Source: Candidatus Blastococcus massiliensis AP3
Lineage (GTDB): Bacteria > Actinomycetota > Actinomycetes > Mycobacteriales > Geodermatophilaceae
DNA length: 64,000 nt
Direction: 5' to 3'
Assembly (NCBI RefSeq): GCF_000582785.1
Contig: NZ_HG931175.1
Location: 881,720-945,719, forward strand
Shown here: piece by piece, positions 1-8,902 of the stretch
Layout: each line of letters starts with the position of its first letter
Numbering within the stretch: the stretch's first letter is position 1
Notes under the pieces: model-generated
Seen by the model: only the letters and a program-made list of their open reading frames with translations
Databases searched by the model: none
What the model was told of the DNA's origin: nothing
Made by a program: the position numbers and the translations under genes

Positions 1-107
1 ATGTTCAGTTCTTGCACGACGTGGGCGACTGGCCGGCCCTGCTCGACCACGCGGCGGACCAGTTCCGCCCGGCCGTACACGGTCAGCCGGGCATTAGCGT
101 GAGACAC
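1..107 (-). mobile_element. IS481-family transposase, N-terminal fragment cut by the window edge
   Basis: Reading the minus strand from a GTG at 107 gives 35 codons that begin V-S-H-A-N-A-R-L-T and continue through GRAELVRRVVEQGRPVAHV. This is the usual start of IS481-type (rve superfamily) transposases, whose first part is a helix-turn-helix that binds the terminal repeat. The frame is open to the window edge, so the DDE core would lie outside. A 12-bp inverted repeat (108-119 and 152-163) sits directly upstream. The element is next to the RHS toxin module, which fits a mobile accessory region. Whether the full gene is intact cannot be told. Confidence 0.8.
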
Positions 108-163
108 GGGACCTCCGGGTCGTCGGTGAGGCGTCAGCACCCACACCTTCGCCCGGAGGTCCC
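108..163. repeat. 12-bp perfect inverted repeat upstream of the IS481-type transposase
   Basis: GGGACCTCCGGG at 108-119 pairs perfectly with CCCGGAGGTCCC at 152-163. It could be a hairpin that limits read-through into the transposase, or part of the element end. The matching terminal repeat would be outside the window. Confidence 0.6.
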
Positions 164-561
164 CCTGCCGTCTCGGCCCGCTACGCCGTCAACAACGCTC
201 GTGGTCACTACAGCTAAGGGCTTCCCGCCGAGCGGCACGTCCCGTTCCGAACCGGAATTGCAATTGGGAAGGGCGAGAGCAGCCCTATTGCCTTGTCAAG
301 ACCCTTGCAGACTCCCGTTGGCCTCCTGCTGCCTACGCCACATCACATACACCTAGGAGGGGTGCCGGGTCGACCGCCGGGCTCGCGGCGCTTGCGAAAG
401 GAAGCGGCCACGTGGCGGCCGCGTGTGGACCTAGCGGCCGACAGCCCGGTGTGAGCGACCGAACGGGGACCTTTGCCGAGATACCGTCTCCGCCTCGCAC
501 TCGCCGCGTGGTAGGCGTAACGCGCGCACTCCTGCAGCCAAAGTCAGGCCCGTCGTAGATA
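108..561. other. 454-bp stretch without a convincing gene
   Basis: It lies between the transposase start and the end of the putative immunity gene. It is lower in GC than the rest of the window. It holds a perfect inverted repeat, GGGACCTCCGGG at 108-119 and its complement at 152-163 with a 32-nt spacer, which could form a hairpin ahead of the transposase. A 114-residue plus-strand ORF at 12-356 overlaps the transposase antisense and has no recognisable sequence, so it is not annotated as a gene. The stretch may be the IS end plus decayed DNA. Confidence 0.5.
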
Positions 562-834
562 TCAAGTCTCCGGATCCTCCAGGCCGTGGGTCCATGGCTC
601 GCCTCGTGCGGCCCGAGCGGCCCAGGTCCCCTTGGGCATTGAGTGCAACGTCTTAAGTGAGGGATCGGTTGCGTATACGTGACTCTGATGGACCATCTGT
701 GCGTCCGCGGGTGAGGGATTAAGACTTGTCAAGTACTGCCAGTCTCCATCCAGCTCGTGGTACACGGTCAAGACCGGCACACCATCGAACATATTCTTCT
801 CTACGAAGACGAGCGGATCATCGTCTGTAGTCAT
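562..834 (-). CDS. Putative immunity protein for the RHS/HNH toxin (90 aa)
   Basis: A small acidic protein, predicted cytosolic. Its ATG (834-832) overlaps the toxin stop codon (TGA at 833-831) as ATGA, so translation is probably coupled. A longer reading from 867 exists but lies inside the toxin C-terminus and is less likely. Visible features are a GDWQYL segment, a DPSL segment and a tryptophan near the C-terminal end (GEPWTHG). The pattern G-D-W-x-(F/Y)-L, D-P-S-L, x-W resembles a group of short uncharacterised proteins often found beside toxins, but I cannot name the family. The inferred job is to bind and block the HNH nuclease tip encoded just upstream. Position directly after a polymorphic toxin is the main evidence. 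Confidence 0.65.
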   Translation of the reverse strand: MTTDDDPLVFVEKNMFDGVPVLTVYHELDGDWQYLTSLNPSPADAQMVHQSHVYATDPSLKTLHSMPKGTWAARAARGEPWTHGLEDPET

Positions 835-3800
835 CGAGCTCCCTTGATGTTGTTGCAGCGGGCGCACAAGTTCTGGCCGTTGCTTCTCGCGTTCGTTCCA
901 CCTTTTGACCTAGGGACAATGTGATCGATTTCGCTTGTGCGCATGTTCTTCTTGTCTCCCCGGGACAGCTTGGTGGCTCGGGGCGTCTGGATGCCACACC
1001 GTTCGCACCTTAGTTCTCCATGCCTCTGGATGTTGTCCTCCCGGACCCCTCTCTTGCCGGCACGAGTGAAGGGGGCGCCTGGGGAGCAGTTGTGGACGAG
1101 GGTTCCGTCGCCCGCCTGCCCGACGACGAACGTGTGAACGTTGGCGACACCGAGGTTGTAGACGGTTTGGTTTGGGAGCCAGCCTCGGCTGTCGACAGCC
1201 TTGACAATGCGTAGCTCCCCAGTGACGCCTTGGAGGAGATCGCCAACGGCAAGGTCCTCGGCGTCTGTCCACCCGTGTCCCTCCACCCAAATGGGGTGGT
1301 TGGAGGTCGCGGTCCAACCGTCGACAAGCAACTCGTCGTCGGCAACCTGGCCATCGCGGAGTACGTCGGAAGGAGCCGGCGCGGTGACGACATCAATCAG
1401 ATGCTTCGCGCCGTTTCCGACGATCACGTTCAATACCGGCTGCGCAGACACCTCGCCGGTCAACGGGTCGCGAGCGGCGACCAGGTCGCCCACCTCGACG
1501 TCGCTGATGGCGATCGTGCTGCCATCCGCCATCAAGACGCCGGTCTCTGGCGTGAAGCTATTCGGTGCTGGCAACCTGCAAGTGGTTGGCGCTCGCCTGA
1601 ACGGCTTGGCGGCGGCCTGGCCAATCCTCGAAGCGACGCGTCCGCCGGCTCTTGCCGCAGCGAAGCCCGCCTTGGCAGCCGCACCCCCGCCAGGGATCAT
1701 CGCGGCGGCCGCCACGACGCCCATCTCGAGGGCTTTCCTCTTGTTGCCGGAAGCCGCGTAGGCGCCGGCCGAGATGGCTCCGGCTGCTGCGCCGATAGGT
1801 CCTGGCACCACAGTTGCCACGACCTCGGCGACCTTCGCAACCTTCTTGGCAACCTTCTTGGCCAGCTTCTTGAAGACGCCCCACTGGCCGTCCAGGTCTG
1901 TGCAGTTGACCGGATCGCCCGAGCAGTAGTCGTACGCGGTCGAGTTTCCGCCAGGCTGGGGGTCGCGGGACCAGAACCGACCGGTGGCCGGGTCGTAGAG
2001 CCGCACACCCATGAGCAGCACGCCCGCGAGGGCGTCGGCCGAGCGCTGCCTGCCGCCCAGCCACCCGTACCGGCCTTCCTTGCCCGGCGCCTGGCCGTCG
2101 GTGAAGATGCGGCCGCCAGTGTTCAGGTTCGTTGGGTTGCCAAACTCGTCAGCGGTCTGGTGGCGCACCGCCGCGATGTCGACGGCGCTCTCGTCGTCGG
2201 GGATCGGCAGCGTGGACATCACGTTGCCGCGCAGGTCGATCAGTTGCAGGATCCGGCCGCCGTCCTTGCCGGTCTCCATGGCCAGGTTGCCGTCGAGGCC
2301 GTCGACGTAGCGGGTGACCTCACTGTCCAGCGAGGCGTCCTCGGCGATCCACGCAGGGGAGTCCGAGTCGGAGTCGTAGTGGTTGACCTTGGTGACCGCT
2401 TCCTGCCAGCCGGCCACCCCGTCGCCGCCGACGGCCCAAGCCTCGTTCGTATAGGAAGCGAAGCGGCCGATGGCATCCAAGCTCCACGTCTGACGAGCGA
2501 CTTCTTCGATCGTCTGTGAGGCGATCAGGTCGTTGGCGTAGTAGGCGTTCGCCACGCTTCGACCTGGAGACCCGCGGACGGGAGCGGTGGTGATGCGGCC
2601 CAGCGGGTCGTACACCCACGGACCCCCGTCGATCGCTGACTCCGACAGGAGCCGGTCAGCCGAGTCGTAGACGTAGGAGTTGGTGGTCACGGCGACCCCG
2701 CCAGGATTGGCCGGATCCACGCAGGTGCCCGTGTCCGACACCGCCGTCGCCAGCGACGACCGGTTGCCTCGGGCGTCATAGCCGTACGTGCGCGCCGCGC
2801 ACAGCGACGTGCCGGCGATGTTGTCCTGCGCAGTGGTGAGCCGGCCCAGGGCGTCATAGATGTAGCGCTTGCTCGCCGCATTGGTGGTGTGGGTGACCAT
2901 CTGCCCGGAGCTGTTCTCCAGCGCCGACGACTGCGAGATGATCTCGTCGTCCGACGTGCGCACGTACGCCCGGGTGATCGGCGTGCGGTTGGCGTCGTAG
3001 CCGATCCGCAGCTCCACTCCACCCGGGAGCGACTGCTTCGTGACCTGCCCGTCAGGGCCGTAGGTGGCCCAGATCTCCCCGCCGACCGAGTCGGTCACCT
3101 TCGTGACGAACCCGCGTGGCTCCTCGTCCCGGTTGTAGTCGAACTGCGTCGATCCCGTGTCGTCGGTGACCGTCTTCGGCTTGCCGAACTTGTCGAAGAC
3201 GGTGGTGGTCTTCCCACCGTTGCCGTCCTCGTACCGAGTCATGCGGCCGAGCTGGTCGAACGTCTTTCTGATCGTCGAGGTGACCGCACCGGTCGTCGGG
3301 TCCTGAGCCTCGATCACCGTGACGTCGCCGGTCGTCTTGTCGTAACGGTTGACCGTCTTCGACACCGGAACACCCGCCCCGACGCCCGAGGCGGTGATGG
3401 CCACAGACAGCACGCGGTCGGCGTCGTCGTATTCCGTCACCGTCGTCCGGGACTGCGTGGTCGTCGCACCGGCCACCGGGCCGGTCGCCGATTCGGTCAC
3501 CGAGGCGATCGATCCGTACCGGTTGTAGCCGGTGACGTGCTTGACCGGTAGCTGCCCGGCCATTCGGGCGGGGTCGTGCCCGGCCACTGCCCCGGCCACG
3601 TAGTTCATGCACGGCAGTCCGGCGTAGCCGGGCTTGTTGCCGCACTCGTGCTGCTGGGGGTTGGGGCCGGCGGTGTAGTAGACGGCGAGGTTGGTGCGCG
3701 CGTCCTGTCCGTTCGCGCCGATGCCCCGGGACTCGACCGCCTTGCCCTGCGCGTCGTACCGGACGTAGGCGGACAGGGGGCTCGCACCCGTTGCGTCGAA

Positions 3801-6800
3801 AGTGGTGACGGTTGGCTGCCCATGCTTCCAGCCCGAGCTGGGCCCGATCGGCGACTGGCCATCAATCGGGTGGTAGCCGGTCTTCGTCACCTCGATGTCG
3901 ACGAGCTGCTCCGGTGAGGTCCCGGCGATCAGGAGCGCTTCCGTCTGGGTCGTGACGAGGTGGTATGCGAACCCGTCGGGCTTGCCCTCGTCATAGGCGT
4001 ACATCGAGACGTCGTGCACGTTCTGGACGTTGCCCGGGTCGTTGCCCACCGCCAACCGCACCAGGGGTCCGCGAGTGCGGAGCAGATCGAGCCCGTCGTA
4101 GCTGTAGGTGTTCAGAGTCGACAGAGACATGGCTCGGGAGGCGGTGCTGATTGTCGCGCCGGCCAAGCCCAGCATGTTCAGATCCGCGTCGGCCGAGGGC
4201 ATCTGGCCCAATGCGAGCAGTCTGTTGGTTGCATCCAGCGATCGGACGACGTTGCCGTACTCGTCGTACTCCGCGGTGTCGATGTAGCCCGCAAGGGGCG
4301 CGTTGGGTCCCGACGGTGTGGCGGTGTTGACCTCCCGGGCGGAGCTGTCCAGGTAGTGGATCGTCGCGCGCCGGTAACCGTCCTTGCCCGGAGTGCTGGC
4401 TGACGCCGTCGTCGGGCCGTCCAGCGCGTAGTCCTCGGGGCCGAAGACGGCGGTCGCATCGGTCGGCGCGGTCCGCTGCGCCCAGGTCGAGAACGTCGTC
4501 GCATCCAGATCGTGCGGGCCACCGGCGGCGCGGGTGAGCGGAACGTTGTAAACCATGGTGCTGGCGATGTCATCACCGGCCTGATCGTTCGTGCCGGGCA
4601 CGAGCGAAGGTCGCGACACCCGCAGCAGCCGACCCGAGCTGCGGTCGATCAGGTCACCGGCGCCGACGCTCGCACGCGAACCGCCTGTGCCGTATTGGAA
4701 CTTCCACGGGAACTCCCCCGGCGGCGACAGCTTGGTGATTCGCCCATCCGCGTCGTACTCGTAGGAGGTCGTCAGCGCGGGGCTGATGCGCGGATCCCAG
4801 GCCTGGCGCAGTCGACCGCTGTCGTCGTACGCGTACTTCACGGCGGTGACAGCGGAGGTGGGTTCCATACCGCCGCTGGGACTGGACCACAGGCGCACCT
4901 CGCTGACCCGGTCGGAGAAGGAGCCGAACGTCGTAGCGGAGGCGGCGGCGCCTGTGCCGTACAGGAGTTCGGCGACCTCACAGCCGGCGGAGGGGACGTC
5001 CTGGTTGCACTCCCCCACGCCCGGCTCGACGGGCGCGATGAGCCGGTGCAGGCGGACCCGCCCGTTCTCGTTGCGATAGATGGCCCGGGTTTGTCCGGAG
5101 GCGACCGGCGGTGCGGTCGTGACCAACGCGGCGTTGGCAGCACCGGGCTGGACGGCGAAAGTGCTCACCGTCCCGTCGAGTTCGTTGAGCCGCCACAGAC
5201 CAGGGCCGGTGCTGTGAAGGGTCAGCATCTCCGCGCCCGGCTCGGACCACCAGCGACCGTCACCGCTCGCGGTGAACCAGACCTCGCCGCCGCCGGCGAG
5301 GTGCAGGGTCGCCACGTCAGGGTAGGGCTGGCTGACGTGCGAGTAGGCCGTTCCGGCGATCTCGTCGGCGACGCCCAACGACCACTCCGGGCCGAAGGGC
5401 GCCCACAGCTCGCGCACCGACAACTGGTCGAAGAAGACCTCCTTGCCGGCCGTGGAGAAGCCGTTGTAGAGGCGGACGTACCCACCTGACTTCGCATCGG
5501 CAGGGATGGTGAAGTCCACCGAGAGCTGCTGCCACATCCCGGCGCGCTCGGCCTTAGGGGTGGGCGCGTGCTTCCAATGCCCGTTGGAGTCCTGCCACAT
5601 CGGCAGCATCCGCAGGCCCAGGTGGCCAAGATCCGGGCTGAGTCCGGTGGCCTCGGGCACGTAGATCCAGCCCGAGACGCGGTAGGTCGCACCCTTGCGC
5701 AGTTCCGGCATCGCGATCTGCGCGAAGGAATCGTGGTTGCCGCCAGAGGGGACGATCCGCAGTGAGTCCATGCCCAGGTGGCCACGGTTGGTGGCGCGGC
5801 TGAGCGTCGCGTTGCCGCCGGTGAATCCGCTGATCGCCGACATCGACTGCTGTTCGGCGGTGAGCTTGTCCGCCATCGGCTCGAGCCCTGCCTTGGGATC
5901 ACGCGACGACGCCGCGCGTCCGATAGCCAGACCGAACTCGTCCACGTCGGTGCTCGACAGCGTGTAGTCACCGGTCAGCAGGTTGACCGAGCCAGGGCCG
6001 ATGTCCGTGGTGGCGGCGTTCTTCGCGTCCGGCGACACGGTGATCGTCACCCACTGCGTCGCGTACGCACCGCTGCCCTGGGCGTCCTTCGCAAGAATCG
6101 CCTGCACCTGCACCGGCCCGGGCACGTGGCCCAGGGTCAGACCCGCATCCCACGTGGCGTAGTCACCGATGTCCGTGATCGGTGTCCACGCGCTGGTGAC
6201 CGCTCGACCGTCGGCGCGGGTCAGTGCCGCAAGGGCGATGTCCTGCTGCACCGCGGAATCCGGCCCGCGACGCCATGCGTACTTGATGTGGGTGAAGCCT
6301 GGCTTGTACTCCACATCCAGCCGCGCCCGACGGACGACCTGCGCGCCCTCCGTCGGCGTCACCAGCCCTGCCTGCCCGACGTTGAAGCCGTACTTGCTGA
6401 CGGCGGACTCGTTTCCTGCCTTGTCGACGGCGACGAACTGGAGGACGTGCCGCCCCTGCGTCGGGGGCGTGATGGTGACCTGCCCAGGGCCGACAGCACT
6501 GTTCGGCGTCTGGTTCAGGCCCCACTTGTATCCGAGCACGTTCGGATGAGAGACAGAGAAGGTGAAGGTGCCCGCCTCGCCTGCACCCCCGTACCACTTG
6601 CCATCGCCCGGGTACTTCGCCGACGTGACCGTCGGCGCAGGCGGCTTGTCGGTATCGACATGGATGGTCGGGGAGAAGCCGGAGTGCGCCCGGTTCCACT
6701 CGACGCCGTCCCACGTGTGCGCGATGAAGTTATACGCACGGCCGTGCTGCATCTTTCCCGCCGGCACCGTGACACGCGCCGGCCAGAGGTCGGGAACTCC

Positions 6801-8684
6801 CCTTGCCCAGCCCTCCCAGATCATTCCGCCGCCGTTGTCCCACAGCTGGAAGAGCACGTCGGCCATGCCGTCGGCGTCGTGCACCTGCGCCTGGAGCTCC
6901 GGGGTGGCGGTCGGCGTCCAGAAGGCGGTGCCGTCGAACTGGGCGCCATTGACCCGGAGGTTGTCCGCCTTGCCCGGCGGGGTGTTGTACCGGACCCAGA
7001 GGCTCGGGACGACGTACGGCGAGTTGGCTGACGTGAACTTCTTCCAACCCTCGTTACGACTCTCGTTCGTGGCCCTGAGTCCCAGACCGACGAGGCCGGC
7101 GCCGGCATTCGACCAGCGCTGCATCATCGAGGTCAGATCAGCCGAGACCCAGCCCTGCTCGCACGCCGCAGCGCCTCGCGTCTGGGACGAGGCAGCTCTG
7201 GCCTGGCCCCACAGAGGTTGGGCGTAGATCCGTGTGTTGTGATCGGCAGCGAAGGTGTCCCACACCTGCCACTCCGCGCCCGTGCAGGACCAGGAGTGGA
7301 AGTTCCACAGGTCCAGGCGCGCGTTCAGGATCGTCTTGTGCCGAATGCTCGACAGGTCCAGGTTGATGAACGACCGGGCGACCGTCCAGCCGCCGTCGAA
7401 GGTCCCGATCCGCAACTCGGGACTGCCGGACTGGTCGGTATTGAAACCGTGTTGAACCCACGTGTCGAAGCCGTAAGCCCACTGCAGATCCGGATCGACG
7501 ACAACCGGGTACTCCGTCTGCGGATCCTGGAGGAAGGAGACGTCAGGGGTCAGTGACATCTCCACAACGCCAGGGGTCACCACGGTGGCCGCGGTCTCCA
7601 ACGGCAGCGCCGAACTCGCCTTCGCCTCGGCCGCCTCCTCGGACGCCGCCTGACCTGCATCCTCACCCGGCTCCACCACCGAGTCGCGGGGCAGCGGAGG
7701 AACCGCCGCAGGCTCAGGGAACGGAGGAGCGTCGACACCGGGCAGTGGCTTGGAGGGTGCGGTCGACGGCTCGTCGTCGCGCGAGCCGGTGCCCCAGTCC
7801 GGCGTTGGCGCCAGTCCTCCTGCCGGTGCGGCCTCGGCCTCCCACGGCTGGGTGACCGGGTTGAGCCGCTCCTCGTCGACGGCCGCGTCCCAGGCCAGCG
7901 GGGTCGCGGTCGAGCCGACGACCTCGCCGGCGCCGTCGGTGTACTGGACACCACCGTCCGGCAACGGCGCCGCGGTCAACCCGTCGCCCACGACGGTCAG
8001 CGACAGGTCGAGCGGCGTGTCGGCGTCCGGCCGCTCCTTCACGACGAAGAACTGCTCGTAGCCGGTGCGGGTGGCCTCCACGACCAGGTCCAGGCCGGGC
8101 TCCACGTCCCGGTAGACCGCTCGCGGACCCTCCAGCGTCGGTGTGGGCAGCTCTCCCTCCCACGCGAGACCCACGGTCTCGCCGGGCGCACCCCTCATGG
8201 AGACGAGAACGCCCTCCTCAGGCCCCTGCTCGCCGGCCAGCTCCAGGTCCACGACGTGCGACTTGGGGCGGATCGTCCCGTCCTCGGCCGCCACCAGAGT
8301 CAGGTCGACGGCAGACCAGTCCGCTGACGAGGTGCCGTCGCCGGAGTCCTTCGGCACCCAGATGGGGCCGGCGGCCTGACCGGCGATGAGCGTGCCGTCG
8401 GGCAAGGCGAAGGTCGACGAGGTGACGGTGCGCTCGCCGATGACCTCGACGCGCTCGTTCTCGAGCCGGGCGATGGTCTTGGCCGTGGCGATGTCAGGCG
8501 CCTCCAGCACACCTTCCGACGTGCGAGCCGCCTCCTCCTGCGTCTGCGGAGCCGGTGCGGGTGCCGCCTGCGCGCCGGTGGCGGCAAGGACCATCTCGGC
8601 AAGCAGGGCGCCGCTGAGCGCGACTCCGAGGACACCCTTGATGCGCCACTTCGGAACACGACTGAATCCGTGACGTGGGGACAC
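831..8684 (-). CDS. Secreted RHS/YD-repeat polymorphic toxin with Hint domain and C-terminal HNH nuclease (2617 aa)
   Basis: Starts at GTG 8684 with a GAGG ribosome site. Domains in order: signal peptide about 1-40 ending AQA-AP; DNRLRE-type domain about 395-565; Ig-like module about 675-765; carbohydrate-binding-like module about 958-1088; RHS/YD repeats about 1280-2245; the RHS core hallmark LYDPATGRFWSRDP near 2240; an Ala-rich hydrophobic linker about 2275-2350; a Hint processing domain about 2374-2530 with T-x-x-x-NHP; then the V-H-N-C junction at 2530-2533. The tip has zinc-knuckle pairs C2560/C2563 and C2607/C2610 and the HNH motif D2587-H2588, so it is probably a DNase or RNase delivered to competitors. 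Oddity: the position usually held by the Hint nucleophilic cysteine (C-N-S-F) reads P2374-N-S-F, and the nearest cysteine is C2369. GC is lower toward the tip, suggesting tip exchange. Confidence 0.9.
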   Translation of the reverse strand: MSPRHGFSRVPKWRIKGVLGVALSGALLAEMVLAATGAQAAPAPAPQTQEEAARTSEGVLEAPDIATAKTIARLENERVEVIGERTVTSSTFALPDGTLIAGQAAGPIWVPKDSGDGTSSADWSAVDLTLVAAEDGTIRPKSHVVDLELAGEQGPEEGVLVSMRGAPGETVGLAWEGELPTPTLEGPRAVYRDVEPGLDLVVEATRTGYEQFFVVKERPDADTPLDLSLTVVGDGLTAAPLPDGGVQYTDGAGEVVGSTATPLAWDAAVDEERLNPVTQPWEAEAAPAGGLAPTPDWGTGSRDDEPSTAPSKPLPGVDAPPFPEPAAVPPLPRDSVVEPGEDAGQAASEEAAEAKASSALPLETAATVVTPGVVEMSLTPDVSFLQDPQTEYPVVVDPDLQWAYGFDTWVQHGFNTDQSGSPELRIGTFDGGWTVARSFINLDLSSIRHKTILNARLDLWNFHSWSCTGAEWQVWDTFAADHNTRIYAQPLWGQARAASSQTRGAAACEQGWVSADLTSMMQRWSNAGAGLVGLGLRATNESRNEGWKKFTSANSPYVVPSLWVRYNTPPGKADNLRVNGAQFDGTAFWTPTATPELQAQVHDADGMADVLFQLWDNGGGMIWEGWARGVPDLWPARVTVPAGKMQHGRAYNFIAHTWDGVEWNRAHSGFSPTIHVDTDKPPAPTVTSAKYPGDGKWYGGAGEAGTFTFSVSHPNVLGYKWGLNQTPNSAVGPGQVTITPPTQGRHVLQFVAVDKAGNESAVSKYGFNVGQAGLVTPTEGAQVVRRARLDVEYKPGFTHIKYAWRRGPDSAVQQDIALAALTRADGRAVTSAWTPITDIGDYATWDAGLTLGHVPGPVQVQAILAKDAQGSGAYATQWVTITVSPDAKNAATTDIGPGSVNLLTGDYTLSSTDVDEFGLAIGRAASSRDPKAGLEPMADKLTAEQQSMSAISGFTGGNATLSRATNRGHLGMDSLRIVPSGGNHDSFAQIAMPELRKGATYRVSGWIYVPEATGLSPDLGHLGLRMLPMWQDSNGHWKHAPTPKAERAGMWQQLSVDFTIPADAKSGGYVRLYNGFSTAGKEVFFDQLSVRELWAPFGPEWSLGVADEIAGTAYSHVSQPYPDVATLHLAGGGEVWFTASGDGRWWSEPGAEMLTLHSTGPGLWRLNELDGTVSTFAVQPGAANAALVTTAPPVASGQTRAIYRNENGRVRLHRLIAPVEPGVGECNQDVPSAGCEVAELLYGTGAAASATTFGSFSDRVSEVRLWSSPSGGMEPTSAVTAVKYAYDDSGRLRQAWDPRISPALTTSYEYDADGRITKLSPPGEFPWKFQYGTGGSRASVGAGDLIDRSSGRLLRVSRPSLVPGTNDQAGDDIASTMVYNVPLTRAAGGPHDLDATTFSTWAQRTAPTDATAVFGPEDYALDGPTTASASTPGKDGYRRATIHYLDSSAREVNTATPSGPNAPLAGYIDTAEYDEYGNVVRSLDATNRLLALGQMPSADADLNMLGLAGATISTASRAMSLSTLNTYSYDGLDLLRTRGPLVRLAVGNDPGNVQNVHDVSMYAYDEGKPDGFAYHLVTTQTEALLIAGTSPEQLVDIEVTKTGYHPIDGQSPIGPSSGWKHGQPTVTTFDATGASPLSAYVRYDAQGKAVESRGIGANGQDARTNLAVYYTAGPNPQQHECGNKPGYAGLPCMNYVAGAVAGHDPARMAGQLPVKHVTGYNRYGSIASVTESATGPVAGATTTQSRTTVTEYDDADRVLSVAITASGVGAGVPVSKTVNRYDKTTGDVTVIEAQDPTTGAVTSTIRKTFDQLGRMTRYEDGNGGKTTTVFDKFGKPKTVTDDTGSTQFDYNRDEEPRGFVTKVTDSVGGEIWATYGPDGQVTKQSLPGGVELRIGYDANRTPITRAYVRTSDDEIISQSSALENSSGQMVTHTTNAASKRYIYDALGRLTTAQDNIAGTSLCAARTYGYDARGNRSSLATAVSDTGTCVDPANPGGVAVTTNSYVYDSADRLLSESAIDGGPWVYDPLGRITTAPVRGSPGRSVANAYYANDLIASQTIEEVARQTWSLDAIGRFASYTNEAWAVGGDGVAGWQEAVTKVNHYDSDSDSPAWIAEDASLDSEVTRYVDGLDGNLAMETGKDGGRILQLIDLRGNVMSTLPIPDDESAVDIAAVRHQTADEFGNPTNLNTGGRIFTDGQAPGKEGRYGWLGGRQRSADALAGVLLMGVRLYDPATGRFWSRDPQPGGNSTAYDYCSGDPVNCTDLDGQWGVFKKLAKKVAKKVAKVAEVVATVVPGPIGAAAGAISAGAYAASGNKRKALEMGVVAAAAMIPGGGAAAKAGFAAARAGGRVASRIGQAAAKPFRRAPTTCRLPAPNSFTPETGVLMADGSTIAISDVEVGDLVAARDPLTGEVSAQPVLNVIVGNGAKHLIDVVTAPAPSDVLRDGQVADDELLVDGWTATSNHPIWVEGHGWTDAEDLAVGDLLQGVTGELRIVKAVDSRGWLPNQTVYNLGVANVHTFVVGQAGDGTLVHNCSPGAPFTRAGKRGVREDNIQRHGELRCERCGIQTPRATKLSRGDKKNMRTSEIDHIVPRSKGGTNARSNGQNLCARCNNIKGAR

Positions 8685-8773
8685 GAGACCTCATCCAGAC
8701 GATCGCAGACCTCGAGGCCTTGGCCCCCACTCGCCCTGACCTGGGGAAGCGCGAATAACTTGGCAGCTGAACG

Positions 8774-8827
8774 GTGACTGCGGTCACTGCTAGAGGTCAC
8801 GACTCGGTGACTTTGCGCAACAGTCAC
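8774..8827. promoter_or_regulatory. Cluster of five GTGAC/GTCAC half-sites upstream of the RHS toxin
   Basis: Half-sites lie at 8774-8778, 8783-8787, 8796-8800, 8807-8811 and 8823-8827 in alternating orientation. They form three nested inverted repeats (GTGAC-N4-GTCAC, GTCAC-N6-GTGAC, GTGACT-N9-AGTCAC). They are 90-143 bp upstream of the toxin GTG, where a promoter or operator is expected. No regulator gene is adjacent, so the binding protein is unknown. Confidence 0.5.
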
Positions 8828-8902
8828 CACGCTGGTCTCACCGACCCTCATCGAGCCCGCGGTCCGAACCCGGGACTCGTCGGCGGCAGCCGCACAGGCG
8901 GG

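Noticed and set aside
12-356. Plus-strand 114-residue frame at the left edge
   Set aside because: Its first part is antisense to the recognisable IS481 transposase start and the rest shows no known sequence.
1230-2519. Long plus-strand open frames opposite the RHS gene
   Set aside because: They are antisense shadows created by high third-position GC. They have no motif, and the minus strand has clear RHS repeats and domains.
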